Part shown: in pieces, positions 9,068 to 16,382 of the stretch | How the letters are laid out: each line of letters opens with the position of its first letter | Position numbering within the stretch: the stretch's first letter is position 1 | From: Bacteroidales bacterium | GTDB lineage: Bacteria; Bacteroidota; Bacteroidia; Bacteroidales; F082 | Direction: 5' to 3' | NCBI GenBank assembly: GCA_023229245.1 | Contig: JALNZU010000008.1 | Span: 37,223 to 101,222, forward strand | Length of the DNA: 64,000 nt | The notes under the pieces: generated by a model | The model's database searches: none | What the model was told of the DNA's origin: nothing | Seen by the model: only the letters and a program-made list of their open reading frames with translations | Translations under genes and position numbers: made by a program

Positions 9068-10369
9068 TTACAGGGGGCGCGCAAAAAGATCGAAGTAGTC
9101 GGCATCTTCAATGACTACCTTGATCAAACTACCTATTTTAAATCGACCTGTTGCAGCCGATATCAGCACTTCGTTATCCACTTCCGGAGAGTCGTATTGG
9201 GTTCTGGCTATATAATACTCGCCTTCTAAGCGATCAACTAAGACTTTTTCTGTTTTACCTATCCTTTCCTGATTCAGCTCCCATGAGATTTGTTGCTGTA
9301 TCTCCATGATTGTTTCAAGGCGTTGCTGCTTCACCTCTTCAGGTATGTCGTCCTTCAACCGATAAGCGGCTGTTCCTTCTTCGGCTGAATAGGTGAATAC
9401 TCCCAGACGGTCGAAACGTTGAGTTCTCACAAACTCTCTCAGTTCCCGAAAAGCTTCTTCTGTCTCGCCCGGATACCCTACGATCAAAGTGGTCCGAAAA
9501 GCAATGTCAGGTACTGTTTTACGGATTTTTCCGATGAGATCAAGGGTTTGACTACGGTCAATATTCCGCTTCATTGAATGCAGTAATCCGCTGGTGATAT
9601 GCTGTAAAGGCAGGTCAATATACTTACACACTTTTGGATTGGTAGCAATGAGTCGTATCAGCTCTTCGGGAAACCCATGCGGATAAGTGTATTGCAGCCT
9701 GATCCATTCGATGCCGGCAATCTCCGAAAGTGCTTGTATCAATGGTACAAGCCGCCTTTCTTTATAGATATCCAAGCCATAGTACGTCAGATCCTGAGCG
9801 ATGAGTATCAGCTCTTTAACACCTTTCTTTGCAAGATAGTCAGCTTCTTCAATCAGTTCTTCCATAGGGACTGAATGATGTTTTCCGCGTATGAAAGGTA
9901 TGGCACAAAAGCTGCAGTTGCGGTCGCAACCTTCGGATATCTTCAGATAGGCATAATGTTTGGCTCCGCTTCGTTTGCGTTTATAATGATAGCCACCTTC
10001 TATCCGGTTTGCTCCGAGATAGTTGGCTACCTGTCTCAAATCATTTGCCCCAAAATATGCATTTACTTCGGGTATCTCTTTCTCCAATATGTTCTGATAG
10101 CGTTGCGAGAGGCATCCCATCACTATTAATCTGGCGTTCTTACGTTGTTTCACTGCTTCGGCCTGTGCCAATATAGTGTTGACCGATTCTTCTTTGGCAT
10201 CGCCTATAAATCCACAAGTATTGATGATCACTACATCAGAGGGTGAGCTGCTTTCGTGCCTGACTATGTATTGCTCAGTCGGGAACATCCCGGCAAGCTG
10301 TTCAGAATCAACGGTATTTTTGGAACATCCTAAAGTGATGATGTTGATGCGCTGTTTTTTTGTGTTCAT
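9068..10369 (-). CDS. rimO: Ribosomal protein S12 methylthiotransferase RimO
   Basis: 433 residues, the usual size. It adds a methylthio group to the conserved aspartate of ribosomal protein S12 using two iron-sulfur clusters and SAM. Seen: an N-terminal MTTase domain with cluster cysteines C15 (TLGCSKN), C52 (NTCGF) and C86 (MGCLSQRY), the radical SAM motif C148-C152-C155 (GCDRNCSFCAIP), and a C-terminal TRAM domain (from about 370). RimO rather than MiaB is indicated by the LGCSKNTVDSE start and RGKHHS after the SAM cysteines. The gene is 11 bp downstream of ftsY, the usual Bacteroidota arrangement. Confidence 0.95.
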   Translation of the reverse strand: MNTKKQRINIITLGCSKNTVDSEQLAGMFPTEQYIVRHESSSPSDVVIINTCGFIGDAKEESVNTILAQAEAVKQRKNARLIVMGCLSQRYQNILEKEIPEVNAYFGANDLRQVANYLGANRIEGGYHYKRKRSGAKHYAYLKISEGCDRNCSFCAIPFIRGKHHSVPMEELIEEADYLAKKGVKELILIAQDLTYYGLDIYKERRLVPLIQALSEIAGIEWIRLQYTYPHGFPEELIRLIATNPKVCKYIDLPLQHITSGLLHSMKRNIDRSQTLDLIGKIRKTVPDIAFRTTLIVGYPGETEEAFRELREFVRTQRFDRLGVFTYSAEEGTAAYRLKDDIPEEVKQQRLETIMEIQQQISWELNQERIGKTEKVLVDRLEGEYYIARTQYDSPEVDNEVLISAATGRFKIGSLIKVVIEDADYFDLFARPL

Positions 10370-10380
10370 CCTGATGGATG

Positions 10381-11337
10381 TTAAGCTTTATCAAACAAGC
10401 TTTCGACAAATGCAGCTCTGTTGAATACCTGCAGGTCGGTCATTTTTTCGCCTATGCCGATATATTTCACCGGTATTTTGAATTGATCGGATATACCTAT
10501 TACTACCCCACCTTTTGCTGTGCCATCCAACTTGGTGAGTGCCAATGCGTTCACTTCGGTAGCAGCCATAAACTGACGGGCTTGTTCAATCGCATTCTGA
10601 CCGGTAGAGCCGTCTAATATCAACAAGATCTCGTGAGGCGCATCGGGTAGTAGTTTTTGCATGACTGTCTTGATTTTTGTCAGCTCTTTCATCAGGTTTA
10701 CTTTATTGTGCAGTCGTCCGGCCGTATCAATAATTGCCACATCCTTATTATTGCTTATAGCTGAGTTCAGCGTGTCGTAAGCTACAGAAGCTGGGTCGGC
10801 TCCCATGCCTTGTGATATGACCGGCACATCAACCCTTTCACCCCATATTTTTATCTGATCTACGGCTGCAGCTCTGAAGGTATCGGCGGCACCTAAGACA
10901 ACAGATTTTCCGGCTTGCTTGAAGTTATACGCTAATTTGCCAATAGTGGTAGTCTTGCCTACTCCGTTCACCCCAACGACTAATATGACATAAGGGGTGT
11001 CGCGTTCGGGAAAGTCGAAGCCTTCAATGTCGGTTGTTTGATTTTCTTGCAGCAGAGCTGCTATTTCTTCTTTCAGTATTCGGTTCAGCTCGGAGGCTCC
11101 AAGATATTTATCACGGGCTACTCTAACTTCTATCCGTTCGATTATCTTAAGTGTAGTGTGAACGCCTACATCAGAGGTAATGAGAACTTCTTCCAGCTCG
11201 TCTAATACCTCGTCATCAACTTTCGACTTGCCTACTATAACTTTGGATATCTTTGAAAAGACGCTCTCACGTGTCTTCTCAAGGCCTTTATCCAATTCCT
11301 GCTTTTTCTCTCTGCTGAAAAAAGAAAATATACCCAT
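10381..11337 (-). CDS. ftsY: Signal recognition particle receptor FtsY
   Basis: 318 residues from the ATG at 11337 (MGIFSFFSREKK). A longer in-frame start 18 codons upstream lacks family support. FtsY is the SRP receptor GTPase that docks ribosome-nascent chains at the inner membrane. Seen: a short charged N-terminus without the long acidic A domain of proteobacteria, a helical N domain, P-loop GVNGVGKTTT (122-131), DTFRAAA, DTAGRLHN and TKLDGTAKGG. It lies between the DUF4295 gene and rimO in one transcript. Confidence 0.96.
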   Translation of the reverse strand: MGIFSFFSREKKQELDKGLEKTRESVFSKISKVIVGKSKVDDEVLDELEEVLITSDVGVHTTLKIIERIEVRVARDKYLGASELNRILKEEIAALLQENQTTDIEGFDFPERDTPYVILVVGVNGVGKTTTIGKLAYNFKQAGKSVVLGAADTFRAAAVDQIKIWGERVDVPVISQGMGADPASVAYDTLNSAISNNKDVAIIDTAGRLHNKVNLMKELTKIKTVMQKLLPDAPHEILLILDGSTGQNAIEQARQFMAATEVNALALTKLDGTAKGGVVIGISDQFKIPVKYIGIGEKMTDLQVFNRAAFVESLFDKA

Positions 11338-11412
11338 TGCTTGTGTGATATAAATAGAAATGAGCTCTCCCAACCCAATGGAAAAGCTCACCTCATCAGT
11401 TTGACTGAACCC

Positions 11413-11568
11413 TTATCTTTTTGACAGAAACTCTTGTACTCTGTCGTTGGGGATGATATCTTCGCTGAAGGTGTATGCTCCGGTAGTTTCTGAACGTTTC
11501 ATCCTGATCACCTTTGCATATTGCTTACCCGATACTGTTTTGAGGGTTGCTACTACTTTCTTTGCCAT
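11413..11568 (-). CDS. DUF4295 small basic protein
   Basis: A 51-residue gene starting MAKKVVATLKTVSGKQYAK and ending EFLSKR. This lysine-rich DUF4295 family sits between rpmG and ftsY in Bacteroidota. Its constant position beside ribosomal protein genes suggests a ribosome-associated role, but no function is established that I know of. It begins 6 bp after the rpmG stop. Confidence 0.9.
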   Translation of the reverse strand: MAKKVVATLKTVSGKQYAKVIRMKRSETTGAYTFSEDIIPNDRVQEFLSKR

Positions 11569-11574
11569 ATCAGA

Positions 11575-11763
11575 TTATTTTATTTCTCGGTGAATAGTCA
11601 TTCTTTTCAGAATGGGATTGTATTTCTTTAACTCTAAACGCTCTGGAGTATTTTTTTTGTTCTTGGTAGAGATATACCTTGAAGTACCCGGCATACCACT
11701 ATCCTTATGCTCGGTACACTCCAGAATGATCTGATGTCTGATGTCTTTGTGTTTCTTAGCCAT
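11575..11763 (-). CDS. rpmG: Large-subunit ribosomal protein bL33
   Basis: 62 residues from the ATG at 11763 (MAKKHKDIRHQIILEC); a longer frame upstream overlaps the promoter. It carries the bL33 pattern ending YNPILKRMTIHREIK. Only one cysteine (C16) is present, so this is the zinc-free C-minus form. It is first in the rpmG-DUF4295-ftsY-rimO transcript. rpmB, usually found just before rpmG in this phylum, is absent: only 180 bp separate it from ftcD. Confidence 0.95.
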   Translation of the reverse strand: MAKKHKDIRHQIILECTEHKDSGMPGTSRYISTKNKKNTPERLELKKYNPILKRMTIHREIK

Positions 11764-11795
11764 AGCTGTATAAGTATATCTAAAAATTCGGACGG

Positions 11796-11826
11796 CAAAG
11801 ATACTACTTTGTCCGGTATATACCAA
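11796..11826 (-). promoter_or_regulatory. Promoter of the rpmG-ftsY-rimO operon
   Basis: On the minus strand, TATCTTTGC (from 11803) matches the -7 consensus TAnnTTTGC exactly, with TTGG at the -33 position 20 bp upstream (11824-11826). The predicted start gives a leader of roughly 25-30 nt before rpmG. Confidence 0.6.
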
Positions 11827-11943
11827 TTTTTATTTTATAATTTTTTTTCTGGCAGATTCAGCAGGTAACATAAGTCTCTTGTGGTAGTTCACATGAATTG
11901 ATACACTGCTGACACATGAGTATCAGTTGCATGTATTTTGTTT

Positions 11944-13638
11944 TCAGAGTTGTTCCATGACTTTTTCAGCCTTCTGAAGTATTTCCTGTTCTCTTTGTAT
12001 TGCGTTGGCATTGATCACAGCTCCTTCTTTCAGTACTTTTTCGGCAAACTGCCTGTCTTCAATTGAGATTGCGTTCACTCTCACATTGAGATACGCACCC
12101 ATTACAGCTGTACGGGCACATAAAGCACCTACCGCAGCATCTGAAACGGTGTTTGGGTTTCCATGTACTGCCATCGCTTCCATCAGGTCCATTGATTCCA
12201 GGCTTGCTTTCATAATGCGCATGGGTATTTTTATTGCATATTGAGATGCTTCTTCTATTTGTTGTTTTCTGTGTTGTTGCTCGGCTTTTGTCTTCTTAGG
12301 CAGGCCAAATGCTTCTATGATGCGGTTGAATGCCTGTGTATCTTCATCCACGAGATAGAGCAGTTCTGCCTTGAGTTTTTGTCCTTTTTCGGCCCAAACG
12401 GAGAATTCTTCCCATCTGTCGTCCCATCCTCTTTTGTGTGAGGAAAGATTGGCTACCATAGAGCCTAAGGCGGCACCCAAAGCACCAATGTATGCGGCTA
12501 CTGATCCACCTCCCGGTGTAGGCGACTCGGAAGCAGCCTTATCTACAAAAGCAGATGCGCTTAAGTCGATCAGTCGTTTCTGGCCACTGCGTTTTGCTAA
12601 TACATACTCAATGATCTTCTCATCCGGTTTAAAAGGCTTTAACTCATCAAGGCCCATTGACTTCACCGCAATTTTTATCAGCTCCGATTCATCAACTCCT
12701 AAGGAGCGCTGCTGTTTCTTCAGGAAATACTTACCTGCATCTATCATTGCTTTCAATGGTATGAGACCTACTAATTCCGATCCGGTTACCCGTATTCCCC
12801 TTGCTTGTGCTTTAGTACACACTTCATTAAAGGCTATATGAACTGGGGTAATACTGATATTGGTCAGATTCATTGAGATTTGTGCTACACCATACTCCTC
12901 TATATACCAGCCTATTGCTTTAACTTCTTTAAGACTTCCGGGCACATAGATAGGATTTCCTTTTTCGTCTTTCACGATTTTTCCTGTCAGCGGATTTCCT
13001 TCGCGTAGCGGGCGTCCTCTTTCGCGTACGTCAAAGGCGATAGCATTGGCACGGCGTGTACTGGTAGTATTCAGGTTCACATTGAATGCGATTAAAAAGT
13101 CGCGTGCTCCTACAGCGGTAGCACCAGCTTTTGCGTTAAAGACGGCTGGACCAAAGTCGGGCTTCCATTTAGGATCGGCCAACTTTTCGGGTAAGCCCTC
13201 ATACTCGCCTGCTCTGTTGTTAGCTAAGTTTCGACGCTCGGGAGTACTTGCTGCATGCTCGTAACAATAGACAGGGATAGATAATTCGTTTCCGATACGT
13301 TCGGCTAACTTGTGTGCATACGCTACTGTTTCTTCCATGCTGATATTGGCGATAGGTACTAAGGGGCATACGTCGGTAGCTCCCATACGGGGATGCTCAC
13401 CTGAATGTTTGCGCATGTCGATCACTTCAGAAGCTCGTTTTACAGCCTGAAAAGCTGCTTCGATGACCTCATCAGGGGTACCTACAAAAGTAACTACGGT
13501 ACGATTGGTATCCGCACCCGGATCCACATCCAATAGCTCAACGCCTTCTACAGCTTCTATCACATCAGTAATTTGCTTGATCACGCGCATATCGCGCCCT
13601 TCGCTAAAATTTGGTACGCATTCAATAAGTTTTTTCAT
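11944..13638 (-). CDS. ftcD: Bifunctional glutamate formimidoyltransferase / formimidoyl-THF cyclodeaminase
   Basis: 564 residues, the fused form. The N-terminal formiminotransferase domains (about 1-300) move the formimino group from formiminoglutamate to tetrahydrofolate. The catalytic H82 lies in RKHSGEHPRMGATD. The C-terminal cyclodeaminase domain (about 350-560; SPTPGGGSVAAYIGALGAAL) releases ammonia to give methenyl-THF. This is the last step of histidine degradation through formiminoglutamate. It lies 28 bp downstream of hutI in one transcript; hutH and hutU are not in the window. Confidence 0.95.
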   Translation of the reverse strand: MKKLIECVPNFSEGRDMRVIKQITDVIEAVEGVELLDVDPGADTNRTVVTFVGTPDEVIEAAFQAVKRASEVIDMRKHSGEHPRMGATDVCPLVPIANISMEETVAYAHKLAERIGNELSIPVYCYEHAASTPERRNLANNRAGEYEGLPEKLADPKWKPDFGPAVFNAKAGATAVGARDFLIAFNVNLNTTSTRRANAIAFDVRERGRPLREGNPLTGKIVKDEKGNPIYVPGSLKEVKAIGWYIEEYGVAQISMNLTNISITPVHIAFNEVCTKAQARGIRVTGSELVGLIPLKAMIDAGKYFLKKQQRSLGVDESELIKIAVKSMGLDELKPFKPDEKIIEYVLAKRSGQKRLIDLSASAFVDKAASESPTPGGGSVAAYIGALGAALGSMVANLSSHKRGWDDRWEEFSVWAEKGQKLKAELLYLVDEDTQAFNRIIEAFGLPKKTKAEQQHRKQQIEEASQYAIKIPMRIMKASLESMDLMEAMAVHGNPNTVSDAAVGALCARTAVMGAYLNVRVNAISIEDRQFAEKVLKEGAVINANAIQREQEILQKAEKVMEQL

Positions 13639-13666
13639 AAGGATTCGTTTATTACTTTTTTTTGGA

Positions 13667-14917
13667 TTATACTTTTTTATATTTCCCTTGTAACACTATG
13701 CCTGACAGTTTATTGGAGCCATAGTAGTAGGGTAAGTATGCCAGACTGGGGATTGGCTTTGTGATCATCAGGTTAGCTATTTTTCCGCGGCTGATACTAG
13801 CTGTTTGATCGGCTATATCCATGGCATAAGCACTGTTGATAGTAGTAGCGTTCAGGCCTTCTTCGGGCAGCATGCGGTATAATATGCTTGCCATAGATAA
13901 TATGAGCTGCATATTACCCGAGGGGGAGGAGCCCGGATTGAAGTCGCTTGCCATTGCCACTGGCAGTCCGGCTTCTATCATTTGACGTGCTGGTGCATAA
14001 GGCATATTCAGGAAAAAGGCAGCACCTGGCAGTATGGTAGGCATGGTCTGGCTGGCTGACAGAGCCGCTATCTCCTCTTCACCGGTATATTCTAAATGAT
14101 CTACAGAAAGGGCATTATGTTTCACCCCTATCTGTATCCCGCCCGACTTAGCCAATTCGTTAGCATGAATTTTTGGTCGTAACCCATATTTCCAGCCTGC
14201 CTCCAGGATGCGGTCAGTTTCTTCTACGGTAAAAAATCCCTGATCGCAGAATACATCAATAAAATCGGCTAACTGCTCGGCCGCTACCTTCGGGATCATT
14301 TCATCTATGATCAGATCTACATAAGCCGACTGATTTTTCTTGTACTTCAACGGGACGGCATGAGCGCCTAAAAAGCTGGCTTTGATGATAAGGGGTGAGG
14401 TTTCTTTCAACCGTCTGATGACTCGCAGCATTTTTAGCTCTGATTCGGTTGTAAGTCCGTAGCCGCTTTTGATCTCAACGGCTCCGGTACCAAAATCAAT
14501 GATCTCGTTAAGCCTCTGCATGGCATCCTCAAAAAGCTCATCCTCGCTTGCATGCTGCATACGTTCTGCCGAATTCAATATTCCGCCACCGCGCTTAGCA
14601 ATCTCTTCATAGCTCAATCCTTTGATCTTGTCAATATACTCTATCTCACGGGAAGCCGGATAGACTAAATGGGTGTGCGAATCGCAAAAAGAAGGCAATA
14701 CCGTTCCCCATTCAGCATCTACGATTTGGTGATTGTTCGTAGCCCGATAGCGACTGTACTCCTCCGACCCCATTGAGCCGTAATCGGCAATTTTATTACC
14801 TGATATCAATACAAATGCGTTTGCAACAGCGGGAAACTCAGCCATGTCTTTCCCTTTACGAAGGCGTAATTTATTATCAGACAGACCGGCCAAAAGTTGA
14901 ATATTGTGTATGATCAT
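13667..14917 (-). CDS. hutI: Imidazolonepropionase
   Basis: 416 residues from the ATG at 14917 (MIIHNIQLLAGL). The upstream in-frame ATG at 14950 overlaps a -7 box, so it is unlikely. The enzyme opens imidazolone propionate to formiminoglutamate. Amidohydrolase metal ligands are visible: SHTHL with H81 and H83, then a later HANELAKSG histidine, HLEYTG and the aspartate in ASDFNPGSSP. It is followed by ftcD, so consecutive steps of histidine catabolism are co-transcribed. Confidence 0.95.
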   Translation of the reverse strand: MIIHNIQLLAGLSDNKLRLRKGKDMAEFPAVANAFVLISGNKIADYGSMGSEEYSRYRATNNHQIVDAEWGTVLPSFCDSHTHLVYPASREIEYIDKIKGLSYEEIAKRGGGILNSAERMQHASEDELFEDAMQRLNEIIDFGTGAVEIKSGYGLTTESELKMLRVIRRLKETSPLIIKASFLGAHAVPLKYKKNQSAYVDLIIDEMIPKVAAEQLADFIDVFCDQGFFTVEETDRILEAGWKYGLRPKIHANELAKSGGIQIGVKHNALSVDHLEYTGEEEIAALSASQTMPTILPGAAFFLNMPYAPARQMIEAGLPVAMASDFNPGSSPSGNMQLILSMASILYRMLPEEGLNATTINSAYAMDIADQTASISRGKIANLMITKPIPSLAYLPYYYGSNKLSGIVLQGKYKKV

Positions 14918-14947
14918 GGGATTAAAAGAAGTTATTTCAATGAAGCA

Positions 14948-14955
14948 CAAAAGTA
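14948..14955 (-). promoter_or_regulatory. -7 box upstream of hutI-ftcD
   Basis: Minus-strand TACTTTTG, followed by TG, fits TAnnTTTG and would start transcription about 25 nt before the hutI ATG at 14917. No clear -33 box. Confidence 0.4.
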
Positions 14956-15001
14956 CATAAAAAACGGATGTCTAAGGCCTGTTCACATGGGAAAGGCAGC
15001 T

Positions 15002-15697
15002 TCAGTCAAGCTTGTATTCTTCTTCAAGTAGCAATCCTTGTTCGTCGTATAGTTGCCACAGTCCGGCCTTTTGCCCGTGATGATAATAGCCTTGCTGTTC
15101 TATAGCTCCGTTAGGGTGATAAAAAACTGCTTTTCCATCAAGCTGATCGTTCACATAATTTGCTTCATTGAGTATGCTGCCATCTTCAAACCAGCGTTTC
15201 CACTCGCCTTGTTTGATGCCGTTTTCGTATGAAGTCAGCTCGGCAAGCTGTCCATTTCCCGGATAATACACCTTGCTTGGGCCGTGTAACAGATCGTTTT
15301 GATATTGCTCTTCGGCTATCAGTTTTCCGTCGGTATCGCTGTACACACGCCATATACTGTCTTTTTTCTGGTCAAAATAAACTCCTTCGGTCAACAGTAT
15401 TCCTTGTTCGGAATAGACCTTATTATATGCTTTTCTGCCATTCAGGCTGAACTGATTGGTTGCGCGCAACGCTCCCGATTCGTAGTAATAGATAAATTCG
15501 CCTGTGGGCCGGTCATCTATGAAGCGACCGGTATAGCGTAACTCTCCAGAGGGATAATAACCTTCCCAAAGTCCGGTCTTGTGGCCATGTATATCGGTCT
15601 GATTGATATTGCCGGCTTGCTGAGATAAAGAGCACATCAGCCCGAAGTGAAAAAACAAAACAAGGAAAGAAAGAATTTTTGGGTGATACGGATTCAT
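15002..15697 (-). CDS. Secreted MORN-variant (YwqK-like) repeat protein
   Basis: 231 residues. A signal peptide (residues 1 to about 26) precedes some eight repeats of about 23 residues with the pattern G.W..YY.SG.L, for example KTGLWEGYYPSGELRYTG and KAGLWQLYDEQG. This is the MORN-variant/YwqK family, common as exported proteins in Bacteroidota. The YwqK antitoxin label used in databases is not supported by anything here. It diverges from recR. Confidence 0.75.
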   Translation of the reverse strand: MNPYHPKILSFLVLFFHFGLMCSLSQQAGNINQTDIHGHKTGLWEGYYPSGELRYTGRFIDDRPTGEFIYYYESGALRATNQFSLNGRKAYNKVYSEQGILLTEGVYFDQKKDSIWRVYSDTDGKLIAEEQYQNDLLHGPSKVYYPGNGQLAELTSYENGIKQGEWKRWFEDGSILNEANYVNDQLDGKAVFYHPNGAIEQQGYYHHGQKAGLWQLYDEQGLLLEEEYKLD

Positions 15698-15717
15698 GGA
15701 TGCTATCGGTATTTGAC

Positions 15718-15725
15718 TACTTTTG
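15718..15725 (+). promoter_or_regulatory. Probable recR -7 box
   Basis: TACTTTTG followed by C matches TAnnTTTGC. It lies 16 bp before the TTG codon at 15742, making the ATGs at 15679 and 15700 unlikely recR starts because they precede the transcript. Confidence 0.45.
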
Positions 15726-15741
15726 CTCTAAAACGAAAATC

Positions 15742-16353
15742 TTGACAGAATATTCTTCTCTTCTTTTGGAAAATGCGGTCAATGAGTTGTCGAAGCTGCC
15801 CGGTATAGGTAAGAAGACTGCGTTACGATTGGCATTACATCTTTTGCGTGAGGATAAATCCCGTACCGAAACACTTAGCAGATCGTTGATGATGTTGCGT
15901 GAAAAAATCATGTTTTGTGAGCGATGTCATAACATTTCTGACAGTGCAGTTTGTGGAATCTGCTCTAATCTAAGGCGCGACGAGAACGTGGTTTGTGTTG
16001 TTGAGGATATGCGTGATGTGATGGCTATCGAACGAACGGCAAGCTATAACGGGCTTTATCATGTGTTAGGTGGTGTGATTAGTCCTATTGAGAGCATCGC
16101 ACCGGCTGATCTGTATATTGACCATTTAATTCAACGGATCACGCAAGAGCCTATACGTGAAGTAATATTAGCTTTGCCAGCTACCATAGAAGGCGATACC
16201 ACTTCATTTTATATTTACCGCAAGATCAAGTCCGACAGCCTGAAGATCACCACTATAGCCAAAGGAGTGGCTATAGGTGATGCACTTGAGTTTACCGATG
16301 AGGTAACCTTAGGTCGATCAATACAGCAACGTACGCTGTTCGATCAGGGATAA
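15742..16353 (+). CDS. recR: Recombination mediator RecR
   Basis: 203 residues from a TTG start, chosen because homologues begin close to EYSSLLLENAVNELSKLPG and because a -7 box sits just upstream. RecR works with RecO (and RecF) to load RecA on gapped single-stranded DNA. Seen: helix-hairpin-helix LPGIGKKTALRLALHLL, a four-cysteine zinc finger (C59, C62, C71, C74), Toprim domain starting VCVVEDMRDVMAIERT, and the C-terminal Walker B-like region ending near DALEFTDEVTLGRSIQQR. It converges with copA. Confidence 0.93.
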   Translation: MTEYSSLLLENAVNELSKLPGIGKKTALRLALHLLREDKSRTETLSRSLMMLREKIMFCERCHNISDSAVCGICSNLRRDENVVCVVEDMRDVMAIERTASYNGLYHVLGGVISPIESIAPADLYIDHLIQRITQEPIREVILALPATIEGDTTSFYIYRKIKSDSLKITTIAKGVAIGDALEFTDEVTLGRSIQQRTLFDQG

Positions 16354-16382
16354 CGCCTGCTCAACACATTAGCGGCTTGCGC

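Noticed and set aside
15002..15697. Antitoxin of a toxin-antitoxin pair (database name of YwqK-like proteins)
   Set aside because: It has a signal peptide and no toxin partner; MORN-variant repeats alone do not support it.
15679..15741. Longer RecR starting at an upstream ATG
   Set aside because: The extension is unlike RecR and overlaps a -7 promoter box and the divergent gene's start.
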